A stretch of DNA of 35,384 bases from a virus. Positions 17,283 through 25,060 of the stretch are shown one piece after another. Position 1 is the stretch's first letter. The number at the start of each line of letters is the position of its first letter. The position numbers and the translations under genes are program-made. Location of the stretch: IMG/VR virus record IMGVR_UViG_3300033146_002827, positions 1 through 35,384 of that record. One strand, 5' to 3'. Below the pieces are notes generated by a model. That model worked only from the letters and a program-made list of their open reading frames with translations, was not told where the DNA came from and did no database searches.

Positions 17283-18032
17283 ATGAAACCAGTTTTAATA
17301 AATGACCATTTCCAGAATTTCAAACATTATAATATAAAAAAAGCTCAATTAATAATTGCTGATATCCCTTATAATGTTTGAATAAATGCTTTTGCGAGCA
17401 ATCCAGCGTGGTATAAAGACGGAGACAATAAAAACGGAGAAAGCAAACTGGCAGGAAAACAATTTTTTGATACAGACAAAGATTTTAAGATTAGTGAATT
17501 TTTACATTTTAGCAATAGAATGCTAAAAAAAGAACCAAAAGAAAAAGGGAAAGCTCCTTGTATGATTGTGTTTTGTGCTTTTGATCAACAATTTGAATTA
17601 ATAACAAAAGCGAAAGAGTACGGATTAAATCATTATATCAATTTAGTTTTTCGTAAAAACTTCTCCGCTCAGGTCCTAAAAGCTAATATGCGAGTGGTTG
17701 GGAATTGTGAATATGCAGTTTTGCTTTATCGTGATAAATTACCAAAGTTTAATAATGATTGAAGGATGATTTTTAATTGTTTTGATTGGATTAGAGACAA
17801 CCAAACAGAAAAAATACATCCAACACAAAAGCCAATAAAAGTAATTGAACACTTAATAGAATTATTTACAGATAAATGAGATGTTGTTATAGATCCTTGT
17901 TGTTGAAGTTGAATCACACTCAAAGGGGCGTGCAATTTGGAACGATTATCTTATTGATTTGAGATAAAAAAAGAGTTTGTTAAATTAGCCAACGAAAAGA
18001 TTTTAAATAGCTTCCAAAATAAACTATTTTAA
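17283..18032 (+). CDS. DNA amino-methyltransferase (N6-adenine or N4-cytosine)
   Basis: 249 aa, β-class order: motif IV 'DIPYN' at D27-Y30 first, then 'HPTQKPIKVIEHLI', then motif I 'DPCCGSGITLKGACNL' near residue 204, where both glycines are UGA. It uses S-adenosylmethionine to methylate an exocyclic amino group of a base. Motif IV has DIPY instead of DPPY, a tolerated change. No restriction enzyme is next to it, so it is an orphan enzyme that may protect phage DNA from host restriction or mark replication. Target site is unknown. Confidence 0.9.
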
Positions 18033-18054
18033 TTAATAAAAACATTTAAAAAAT

Positions 18055-18243
18055 ATGAGCGATATCACAAATTATTCAAAGCAATTCGAAATAATCCTTG
18101 ACAGTAAACAGCAAAAAGTACTTTTAATTGCTTACAAAAAAGAGAACAATGTAACAACCTACACTCTAGAGATACCTCTAATAGATATTGATACAGACAA
18201 TATGAGTGAGGTTTTATGAGATATTCAGAAATTACTTAAATAA
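18055..18243 (+). CDS. Unknown 62-aa protein
   Basis: 'MSDITNYSKQFEIILDSKQQKVLLIAYKKENNVTTYTLEIPLIDIDTDNMSEVLGDIQKLLK', acidic, two β-strand-like stretches and a C-terminal helix. No domain is recognised. It sits between the amino-methyltransferase and the zinc-ribbon protein, 22 and 16 bases from each, and the start is preceded by an A-rich leader. Confidence 0.7.
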
Positions 18244-18259
18244 TAAAAAGTTTTTAAAA

Positions 18260-18565
18260 ATGAATTGAAAAAGTCGGATAATGTATAGGCAATGGGACAG
18301 GATCCCCACCCCAGTTGACAAGAAAACAGGGGCTAATGTCCGAGAGGCAATCAAGAAATGTGTAGACGGAGAGATAAGTTCTCACGAGCCGTATTCCATA
18401 ACACAGAATTGACAGAATGTGTTTAGTGGAACTATCGGAGAATTGATATTTGTTCATTACCATCCCTTTTATGAATGCCCACAATGCAAAGCCCCACACC
18501 GGATAATAATAATTGATAATGGAGTACAATCTAAATTTATGTGTAGAGAATGTGCTTTTTTTTAG
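18260..18565 (+). CDS. Small protein with a C-terminal zinc ribbon
   Basis: 101 aa. The C-terminal part has two CxxC knuckles, 'YECPQCKAPHR' and 'MCRECAF', 20-odd residues apart, making one zinc ribbon. The N-terminal part is basic (MNGKSRIMYRQWDRIPTPVDKK) with no known domain. Two UGA glycines. Such proteins may bind DNA, RNA or a partner protein. It ends the first part of the early operon and the next gene has its own promoter. Confidence 0.75.
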
Positions 18566-18604
18566 GCAAAATCAAAAGAAAGTTTAAAAAAGTTGAAAAA
18601 AGTT

Positions 18605-18633
18605 TTGACTTTAATTTCAAAATTTTGTATACT
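18605..18633 (+). promoter_or_regulatory. Early-family promoter
   Basis: TTGACT (18605-18610), 17 bases, TATACT (18628-18633); upstream GTTTAAAAAAGTTGAAAAAA copies the tract before 12393. It serves the genes from 18702. An AGGAGG string (18647-18652) lies 50 bases before the ATG, too far to be its ribosome site. Confidence 0.78.
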
Positions 18634-18701
18634 TTAAATAGAAATTAGGAGGTGGTAAAATATTATATTTATAATTTATATTTTTTAACAACCAAAAAAC
18701 C

Positions 18702-18992
18702 ATGAGAAAATTCACTTTAGCCAGTTTAAAATCATTTATTAAGAAAAACGAAAAAACTCTATACATCAAAGTAAATTCTAGTTTTAATGGGATGAACGAT
18801 AGCGTTGAGACCGTAAAAAGCGATTTAATGCAAGTTAATGCAGAAAAGATAGATTTTACTAGAAAAAGGACATTTTGAATAAATGGACTTCAGCTAGTAG
18901 GACATTCCGACGATAAATTTGAAATTTCAAAAAATGGAAAAGCGGTGAACATTTTTAATTGTTGTTGAGATTACACTTTATTTTCAATTTAA
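18702..18992 (+). CDS. Conserved-looking small phage protein, unknown role
   Basis: 96 aa: 'MRKFTLASLKSFIKKNEKTLYIKVNSSFNGMNDSVETVKSD...' with 'GINGLQLVGHSDDKFEIS' and 'FNCCGDYTLFSI'. The opening K-F-T-x-A-x-L-K-S-F-I pattern occurs in small proteins of other phages, without known role. It is the first gene behind the promoter at 18605. Its leader shares 21 identical bases with that of the major tail protein (18668-18688 and 3265-3285). Confidence 0.75.
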
Positions 18993-19010
18993 TTTCTAAC
19001 CAAAAATATT

Positions 19011-19196
19011 ATGAAGAAAAAAGATCTGATCCTATTTTGGCTTGAAAATTGTAAAGATTTTGATGATTTGATTGAAAAGCTAAAAGAGGCAAAATTGAGA
19101 AATTGGAATCCTAAAGATTTTGTTTTTATGTGCGGTAAAAGGCAAGATAAAAACAAAAATCAGATTAGTTTGGCAGATTTTTTTAATTTAACTTAA
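19011..19196 (+). CDS. Unknown 61-aa protein
   Basis: 'MKKKDLILFWLENCKDFDDLIEKLKEAKLRNWNPKDFVFMCGKRQDKNKNQISLADFFNLT'; helical N-terminal half, then a basic turn. No membrane span or zinc site (two separated cysteines only). No UGA. Unknown; between a small conserved protein and the VRR-NUC nuclease. Confidence 0.7.
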   Translation: MKKKDLILFWLENCKDFDDLIEKLKEAKLRNWNPKDFVFMCGKRQDKNKNQISLADFFNLT

Positions 19197-19209
19197 AAGT
19201 ATATATAAA

Positions 19210-19644
19210 ATGAAAGAATGATTAATTCAAAAATCCATAATAAACTGCCTTAGTTGTGCTAATTCTTATGTAGTGAGGGTCAACTCTTGATCGGTAATTA
19301 AAAGCTATACAGACAATTTCGGAGCCGTAAAAAAAAGGAGGATTAAGCTAGCAGATGAGTGAACTCCTGATGTGATAGCTTGTATTCCTACAAGGATAAC
19401 CGAAGAAATGGTCGGAAAAGAAATAGGCGTTTTTGTTTGAATCGAAATTAAAAAGGACGAAAAGACCAAACAGAAATGGCTAGAATATCCAGAAAAATAC
19501 AACGCAAGAAAAATAAAATTCAATAAAACAATCAACGCTCAACATTTCGCAAAAGATAAAATATTAAGAAGTAAAGGTGTATATTGGTTGGTCTCTTCTA
19601 TCGACGACATCATAAATAAATTTAAAACAATTATAGGAAAGTAA
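19210..19644 (+). CDS. VRR-NUC family nuclease
   Basis: 144 aa. 'EGTPDVIACIPTRITEEMVGKEIGVFVGIEIKKDEKTKQ' gives the PD-(D/E)XK core: G-x-PD (the aspartate of motif I), then E-x-K in 'GIEIKKDE', then helix with Q ('NAQHFAKDKILRSKGVYWLVSSIDDII'), which matches VRR-NUC domains (virus-type replication-repair nuclease, Holliday-junction-resolvase fold). Three glycines in and near the core are UGA. It may resolve branched DNA from replication and recombination before packaging. Confidence 0.82.
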
Positions 19645-19660
19645 AAAAAGTTTAAAAAAG

Positions 19661-19689
19661 TTTACATTTTGTCTAAAATTTGATATAAT
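19661..19689 (+). promoter_or_regulatory. Early-family promoter
   Basis: TTTACA (19661-19666), 17 bases, TATAAT (19684-19689), with the GTTTAAAAAAGTTT tract just upstream. It drives the HTH regulator at 19723. Confidence 0.78.
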
Positions 19690-19722
19690 TAAATCATTCG
19701 TAAATCATAAATAATAAAAGAT

Positions 19723-19935
19723 ATGGGGAATAGTTGATTCAAGTATACCAACGAAATGGAAAAAAAACTTAGTGAGTATAAACGAAAAAATATACTAACT
19801 TGGACGGGATTGGCTGAGAGGGTTTGAATAAGTAAAAGTACTATAAGTATTATAAGAACAAGTAAAAGGATAGGGATTGGAACTCTTAGAGAGATCAAAG
19901 AGAAGTTAAAAATTGATTTATTAAATAATAATTAA
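19723..19935 (+). CDS. XRE-type HTH regulator
   Basis: 70 aa. 'LTWTGLAERVGISKSTISIIRTSKRIGIGTLREIKEKLKI' is a Cro/CI-type helix-turn-helix: helix 2 'LAERVGIS', helix 3 'KSTISIIRT', then 'IGTLREIKEKL'. The UGA glycine falls at the turn position. It acts as a DNA-binding repressor or activator, probably on the early-family promoters. It has its own promoter and short leader. Confidence 0.82.
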
Positions 19936-19942
19936 TAATAAG

Positions 19943-20257
19943 ATGAAATATATTTGTAACTGATTTTCTACAAGTCGTAAATGAATAAAATTGAATTTCA
20001 TAAAACGATATTTTTTGTTTTATGAAATAAAATTTGATGATAATTTTAAAATAAATTTTTCAGTTTATATTGATTGAAATATAAGGTGCAAAAGATCAAA
20101 AAATAATAGTGTTAAAAAACATATTGATTGAGATTTTAATTTAGATAAAAGTTGGACAGAAATTTGATCTAAAAAAAGGGAACAGATTAAAAAAGAAATT
20201 GAAAAGATTTATCTTAAAAAAGATTGATATATTGTAGCTAATTTTATTCAAAACTAA
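19943..20257 (+). CDS. Unknown protein, 104 aa
   Basis: 'MKYICNGFSTSRKGIKLNFIKRYFFFYEIKFDDNFKINFSVYIDGNIRCKRSKNNSVKKHI...' Basic and aromatic, with a C-terminal helix 'TEIGSKKREQIKKEIEKIYLKKDGYIV'. Alternate strands suggest a β-sheet domain. No known family. It begins 8 bases after the HTH gene, so it is probably co-transcribed. Five or more UGA codons are used as Gly. Confidence 0.7.
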
Positions 20258-20344
20258 AAAAAATAACGGAGTAGATCAGATTGTGCGCAAATCTAATTTA
20301 TTTCACTAAAATACAATTTATAAAATATTAAAATAAAAATAAAA

Positions 20345-20686
20345 ATGAAAAATTTATTTATCTTGTCAGTGTTGGTCTTAACTATTATTTGTTGGAGTCT
20401 AGAAACTAAGGCTTTTTGGGAGAATGTGTTTTCAGATAATACCGAAAAAGAGCAGACAATAAATGATAGAAAACGATTAGTTGAATTAGAAGTAAATACA
20501 ATGATAGAAGTAATTGATACTAGGATAATCTTAGAGAATAATGTTAAAACTTTTAACGAATTATCTAAAAGAAAAAAATGTATTGAAGATAAAAATAAAT
20601 CTTACTCACAAGGTAAAACTTTTGAGGAAGTATCTAAATTTGTTTGTAATGATGATTATAAAAAAGCAAAAGTAGTTTTTCAATAG
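20345..20686 (+). CDS. Secreted protein, possibly N-part of a wall enzyme
   Basis: 113 aa with a clear signal peptide (K at 2, hydrophobic 'LFILSVLVLTIICWSL', then polar). The mature part is charged and helical (LVELEVNTMIEVIDTRIILE) and has two Cys (CIEDKNKS.., FVCND). Its stop at 20684-20686 lies within an open -1 frame that leads into the lysozyme-like gene at 20740, with an A6-G run at 20664-20670 where slippage could happen. Either a separate secreted protein or the front part of a single exported enzyme. Confidence 0.65.
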   Translation: MKNLFILSVLVLTIICWSLETKAFWENVFSDNTEKEQTINDRKRLVELEVNTMIEVIDTRIILENNVKTFNELSKRKKCIEDKNKSYSQGKTFEEVSKFVCNDDYKKAKVVFQ

Positions 20687-20739
20687 AGGCGAAAACCTCT
20701 AAAAATAAAGGAGAAAACCATTTTGTCGAAGATGACAAA

Positions 20740-21312
20740 ATGGTAGAAAAAACTAAAATTGATAAGTATCAAAAACAAGAAGTGATAAGTAACGAAAAAG
20801 AAAAAACTAAAACATTTTATCCAAAAAAAACAGGAATAGAAGAATTATGAATAATGACAATAGACCACGATACAGGGATTATTTATACAGATGGTAGAAG
20901 CAAGGAAGATATTTTAAATAAAGATGGAAATGTTTTAAGTAGAAATAAAACTTTAATAAAGGATCTTTGCAAAACTCATCATAGTTACAACTTTTGTGTT
21001 AAGGCTTTTGAACAAATAGGGAGGCGGGAAAGTAGCCACCTAAAAGAACCTTGACACATACAGGCTAATAATTATTGGAGTGTACATAAAGGAGGACGGA
21101 AAGGGGAAACCAAACGGATCGGTAGCGAATTGGTTAGGAAATATAAAACGGAAGAAGAGGGGATTAAAGATTTTTTCTACACTATTTTAAAAGGGAAAAG
21201 ATTTTGAAAATGCAGTAATTATTGATGTATCGCCAGTAAGTGATATGCAGAAGATCCAAACTGGAATCCGTGAGGTGTCAGAGTTAAAAATTTAGCTGAT
21301 TTAATAAAATAA
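20740..21312 (+). CDS. Glucosaminidase/lytic-transglycosylase-like wall hydrolase
   Basis: 190 aa from the ATG at 20740. The enzyme-like part reads 'FEQIGRRESSHLKEPGHIQANNYWSVHKGGRKGETKRIGSELVRKYKTEEEGIKDFFYTILKGKRFGKCSNYGCIASKGYAEDPNWNPGGVRVKNLADLI': E in the 'RRESSH' helix (catalytic Glu candidate), 'NNYWSVHKGG', a Y-x-T/S-x-EEGI helix and a terminal W-x-x-G repeat, as in peptidoglycan glucosaminidases. No signal peptide; the upstream gene at 20345 supplies one in the -1 frame. Acts on host or partner cell wall at entry or lysis. Confidence 0.62.
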
Positions 21313-21315
21313 TTT

Positions 21316-21666
21316 ATGGATTTTTTTTTAAGTTCGAATAATAGCATAAAATTAGCAGAGTGGTGATGTGATTTAGAAAGTAACTTTATTCGGATATATG
21401 AACTATACAACAAGAATGAGTGGGCTTTTTATGAGTGGACTTTTTTGCTAGAATCAGAATTTTCAATATGCAATCCGATGATTAATACATTCAGTTTTCT
21501 AAATGATATTTGTCTAAAATATGCAGTCGAGTTTTTTGGCGAAAGTTGACACTATAAATGAGCTAATTTCTGTTCTGAAATAATTATTAGGCTAATCATA
21601 GAATGAAAGAAAATAGAGGCAGAGAATTTTTTTATGGAAAAAACTATTTTCAATCCCAAAATATAA
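21316..21666 (+). CDS. Unknown protein, 116 aa
   Basis: 'MDFFLSSNNSIKLAEWGCDLESNFIRIYELYNKNEWAFYEWTFLLESEFSICNPMINTFSFLNDICLKYAVEFFGESGHYKGANFCSEIIIRLIIEGKKIEAENFF...' Mostly helical and acidic, with UGA in 'AEWGCD' and 'ESGHYKGAN'. No domain recognised. It starts 4 bases after the wall hydrolase and probably shares its operon. Confidence 0.7.
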
Positions 21667-21695
21667 ATAATTCTACTTTTTAAGAAAAAAATATA

Positions 21696-21949
21696 TTGAA
21701 AATAACTGAAGAACAAAATAATATAATAAATAACCTGATTAGGGATATGAATGATAAAATATCTAAAGATTGATTAAATAATAAAAGCGATTGGACTGGA
21801 ATATATTCTAAAACTGTTTGAGAGTTTAGAATAAAATCCTTAGATATATCTAAGGAAAGGTAAAAAAAGGAGAGTGGAGTCAAGAAGAATGAAACGCTTT
21901 TACCCAAGGTTTTGGTGGGAAAACTCCTAAATTATATTGGAATAAATAA
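21696..21949 (+). pseudogene. Small unknown gene split by a -1 frame change
   Basis: From a TTG start (21696) the frame 'KITEEQNNIINNLIRDMNDKI...IKSLDISKER' ends at TAA 21861-21863. The -1 frame is open from 21854 and carries a clearly protein-like stretch 'GEWSQEEGNAFTQGFGGKTPKLYWNK' to a stop at 21947-21949. The join lies by the AAGGAAAGG-T-A7 sequence (21852-21868). The two parts probably belong to one protein of ~84 aa in the ancestral state. A mutation, an assembly indel or slippage may explain it. The TTG start is weak. Confidence 0.45.
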
Positions 21950-21969
21950 TATATTTTAATAAAAAAAGT

Positions 21970-22176
21970 ATGCTTAATTGGCTAATAGATATAGTAAGAT
22001 GAGTCGATATATTATGTAGCTTATGATTTGTTTATTGCTGTTATTGGCGGACAAAAAACAGGATCCCATCGCAATTTGGGTCTAAGAAGAATTTTTTTAT
22101 ATTTTTTCTAGTTTGCACTATTGGTCTTATTTTAATTCCTAGTAAGGAAAGTTTGAATATTATGTTTTTACCGTAA
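21970..22176 (+). CDS. Small two-span membrane protein
   Basis: 68 aa with hydrophobic stretches 'IVRGVDILCSLGFVYCCYW' (residues ~8-26) and 'NFFIFFLVCTIGLILIP' (~41-57) separated by a basic loop 'RTKNRIPSQFGSKK'. Cys-rich first span. No family assigned; it may be an early membrane protein, for example a superinfection-exclusion or host-membrane factor. It lies outside the late lysis cluster. Confidence 0.65.
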
Positions 22177-22245
22177 ATAAGAAGTAACTAAAGATATATT
22201 GGTATATAAAGCAAATTTAATTTATTTTTTAAGTAATATCTAAAT

Positions 22246-22704
22246 ATGGAGTTAAAAGAAAAATATATTATCGTAAAAGAAAGATTTGGATGTCGGAGAA
22301 TTTATGACGGAGAAATAAAAATATCAGAACATTCGTCAAAAATTTGAGCAGAAAATATGCTTGGAAAAATAGTTAAAAAGGATAAAGAGAGAATCAAAAT
22401 TAAAAAATTTGATAAAATTTCAGAAAACTTTAAAACAAAAAAAGAGTTTATGGAGTTTTTAAATTATTCTCTTAAAGAAAGTGGGAGCAGTAATGAGAAT
22501 TTACTAACTTATTTGTCCTTTAAGTGTACAGATGTGTGTAGAGCCTCAGGAGCGGAAGAGTTAAATTTTTCAATAAATCTAAACAAGATAAATAAAAAAT
22601 CGGTATTCAATTTCCAGCTACAAGATCTATTAAAAGAGGGCGAACTTTCAGAAGTAGAGACGCAGGAAGTTAAAAAAGAAAAAGAACAAGCAGATGCAGA
22701 ATAA
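22246..22704 (+). CDS. Unknown protein, 152 aa
   Basis: Basic start 'MELKEKYIIVKERFGCRRIYDGEIKISEHSSKIGAENMLGKIVKKDKERIKIKKFDKISENF', then a helix with 'KKEFMEFLNYSLKESGSSNENLLTYLSFKCTDVCRASG' and an acidic C-terminal tail (EGELSEVETQEVKKEKEQADAE). It may be a small DNA- or protein-binding factor; no family is recognised. A 69-base gap before it holds no hairpin that I see. Confidence 0.7.
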
Positions 22705-22728
22705 GTTTAATTAATAATAAAAAATATC

Positions 22729-22926
22729 ATGACAATTACAATTCAGAAAACAGGGAAAAAATTAAAACTACACTTATTATTATCAAAACTTCTAATTATA
22801 GGGACATTCGTGGGTCTGATGTATATTGAGCCGTCTTGATTAAGTGTAGCCTTAGGTTTATTGTTTTGGTGCGGTGTGGGGTGGTATATTATCACAAAGA
22901 TAAGTATTTGGCGGAATCATGATTAA
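22729..22926 (+). CDS. Small membrane protein, 65 aa
   Basis: Basic N-terminus (TITIQKTGKKLKLH), then two hydrophobic segments, 'LLLSKLLIIGTFVGLMYI' (~16-33) and 'LSVALGLLFWCGVGWYIITKI' (~38-58), with a UGA glycine in the short loop between. Role unknown. It precedes a new promoter at 22939. Confidence 0.65.
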
Positions 22927-22938
22927 ATTAGTCAAAAG

Positions 22939-22966
22939 TTGAAAAAAATTTAAAAAAATATATAAT
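22939..22966 (+). promoter_or_regulatory. Early-family promoter, weaker
   Basis: TTGAAA (22939-22944), 16 bases, TATAAT (22961-22966), with a run of A/T resembling the other early promoters. It would drive the ParB-like and cytosine-methyltransferase genes. Confidence 0.65.
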
Positions 22967-23006
22967 AGAACCTTGTTATATATTTTTTTTATCAAAATAA
23001 ATTCAA

Positions 23007-23573
23007 ATGGAAAAACAAAAAATAAAGTATAGATCATTATGAGAATTAAAAAAACTACCTAATAATCCGAGAAAAATAGACAAAGAAGATTTTAAAAAAT
23101 TAGTATCTTCTATTAAAAAATTTGGGGTTTTGGATGGAAGACCTTTTTTATTATCAAATAGAACCGGAGAATTAGTTATTATTGGTGGAAACCAAAGATA
23201 TGAGGCTTGCAAAAAGTTGGGGATTAAAGAAGTTCCGACTTTTTTGTTTGAGAAGTTATCAGAAGAGGAAGAAAAAGAAATAATTATTAGGGATAATGTT
23301 AGTAATTGAGAATGGGATTATGATATTTTAGAGGACGAGTGGGATAGTGATGATTTGATGGATTGGGGGCTTGATGTTGATTTTTGAGAAGACTTTACAG
23401 ATAAAAACAAAGAAATAGATGTTGATTGATTTGAAGATGAGTGTATTTTAAAACTAAAATATAATTTTGAAGAATATAATGAGATTTTAGCAATATTACA
23501 AAACCTAAAAAATAAATATTGAGTTGAAACAAACGAAGATTTATTTTTTAAACTTTTAAAAGAAAATGTTTAA
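23007..23573 (+). CDS. ParB-like nuclease domain protein
   Basis: 188 aa. 'LKKLPNNPRKIDKEDFKKLVSSIKKFGVLDGRPFLLSNRTGELVIIGGNQRYEACKKLGIKEVPTFLFEKLSEEEEKEIIIRDNVSNGEWDYDIL' is the phage ParB/Spo0J N-terminal domain: NPR, S-I-x-x-F-G, GG-x-Q-R-x-x-A-x-x-x-L-G and VP. The 3' part is acidic. Such domains bind CTP and DNA in ParB; phage forms often sit next to DNA methyltransferases. Its stop overlaps the next start by 8 bases. Confidence 0.88.
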
Positions 23574-24603
23574 TTATAAATGGAATTTAAAAGACTGATA
23601 CCCAGCAAAAGGAATAAATAAAAATTGATTAAATGTTTTTAGTACTTTCTGTTGTTGAGGTGGTTCGAGTATGTGATATAAACTAGCAGGTTATAATATT
23701 ATTGGAGCAAACGATATTGATAAACAAATGGCTGAAGTATATAAAAAAAATCATAATCCTAAATATTTCTTTCTTTGTCCTATTTGAGAGTTATTAGAAA
23801 AAGAATTACCAGAAGAATTATATAATTTAGATATATTAGATGGAAGTCCACCGTGTTCAACTTTTAGTATGTCCGGTAGTAGAGAAAAGGTTTGGAAAAA
23901 AGAAAAAAGGTTTAAAGAATGACAAGCAAAACAGGTTTTATCAGATTTGTTTTTTGATTGGATAAAATTAGTTGATAAATTAAAACCAAAGATTGCAATA
24001 GCTGAAAATGTAAAATGAATGTTGGCGTGAAATGCTAAAATGTATACTCAAAAAGTAGTTAGAGAATTAAACAGGATTTGATATGATGTGCAATTGTTTT
24101 TATTAAATGGAGCGTCAATGTGATTACCACAAAAAAGAGAAAGAGTTTTTTTTGTTTGTAAGAGAAAAGATTTAAACTTTCCAAAGTTGGAGTTAGAGTT
24201 TAATGAGAAGCCTATTTTGTTTAGAGATATAAATGAATGAGTTATAAAAATATTTAAAGATATTGGGAGAGCATCTCATAAATATTATGATTTATGTAAA
24301 CCAGGTAGTAACATAGCGACAGTACATCCTACAAAAAGCTTTTTTTCAAGGATGAAATTAGCTAATGAAAAAGTAGCAAATACATTAACTGCTAAGTGCA
24401 ATATTGATATTTATAATCCAGACCAAAGAAGAGTACTTACCCAAAATGAATTATTATTATTAGGGTCGTTTCCACTAGACTATAATTTTCTTAAAATTCA
24501 ACCAGGATATTTAATTTGAATGTCGGTTCCACCAGTGATGATGGCGCAACTATCTTATCAGATTTATTTACAGTTATTTTCAAAAAATAAATTTACAAAG
24601 TAA
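23566..24603 (+). CDS. DNA cytosine-5 methyltransferase
   Basis: 345 aa, all main motifs present: motif I 'FSTFCCGGGSSMGYKLAGYNIIGANDID' (residues ~25-51, with UGA at the first glycine), motif IV 'GSPPCSTFS' (catalytic C97), motif VI 'AENVKGML' (E147-N148-V149), motif VIII 'LPQKRERVFFV', motif X-like 'VPPVMMAQLSYQIYLQLF'. The target recognition region lies ~205-290. It methylates C at C5. Overlaps the ParB-like gene by 8 bases (ATG inside the last codons). No partner restriction gene, so likely DNA modification against host restriction. Confidence 0.94.
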
Positions 24604-24618
24604 AAACAAAGTTTAATT

Positions 24619-25050
24619 ATGTGAAAACTAGTACCTTGACGAAATGGCTGAAAAATAAATCAGTGGCAAAAATGAGAAAGTGGGAATCCGAAATGAAGAC
24701 CACGCAAACTAATAACAGATATAAATAAAGAGTTGGAAATAAGTGGAATAGAACAAATAAAAAACTGGCAACTAAACGAGTTGATTTTAAATTTATTCCA
24801 ATTAACAGATATAGAAGTAAAAAACATAACAAAGGACAAAGGCATTCCGATTGTTATAAAAATTCTACTAAAATGAATGCTAAACAAAAAAAACGGGTTT
24901 GATTGATTTTACAAATTAGTAGCAAGGGTATTATGATCAACACCTGAAATAAAAGAAATATATTGACCAGACTGATCACCCCTTTGAATAAACCCAGCCA
25001 GAGCATTTTTAAAAGAGGTCGAAGAGGCTAAAAAAAGAAATAAATCTTAA
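24619..25050 (+). CDS. Terminase small subunit-like protein
   Basis: 143 aa. Residues ~14-31 read 'NQWQKGESGNPKGRPRKL', the W-x-x-G-x-SGNP-x-GRP motif of DUF5681-type and small-terminase N-terminal regions. Then a helical middle 'IEQIKNWQLNELILNLFQLTDIEVKNI' and a UGA-rich C-terminal half. Eleven of 16 glycines are UGA, the densest use in the window. It lies directly before the large terminase. It recognises the packaging start and feeds DNA to the motor. Role is well supported by motif and position. Confidence 0.75.
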
Positions 25051-25060
25051 TTTTAAAAGA

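Noticed and set aside
18647-18652. AGGAGG as ribosome site for the gene at 18702
   Set aside because: It lies about 50 bases before the ATG with a U-rich leader between; no closer in-frame start gives a sensible protein.
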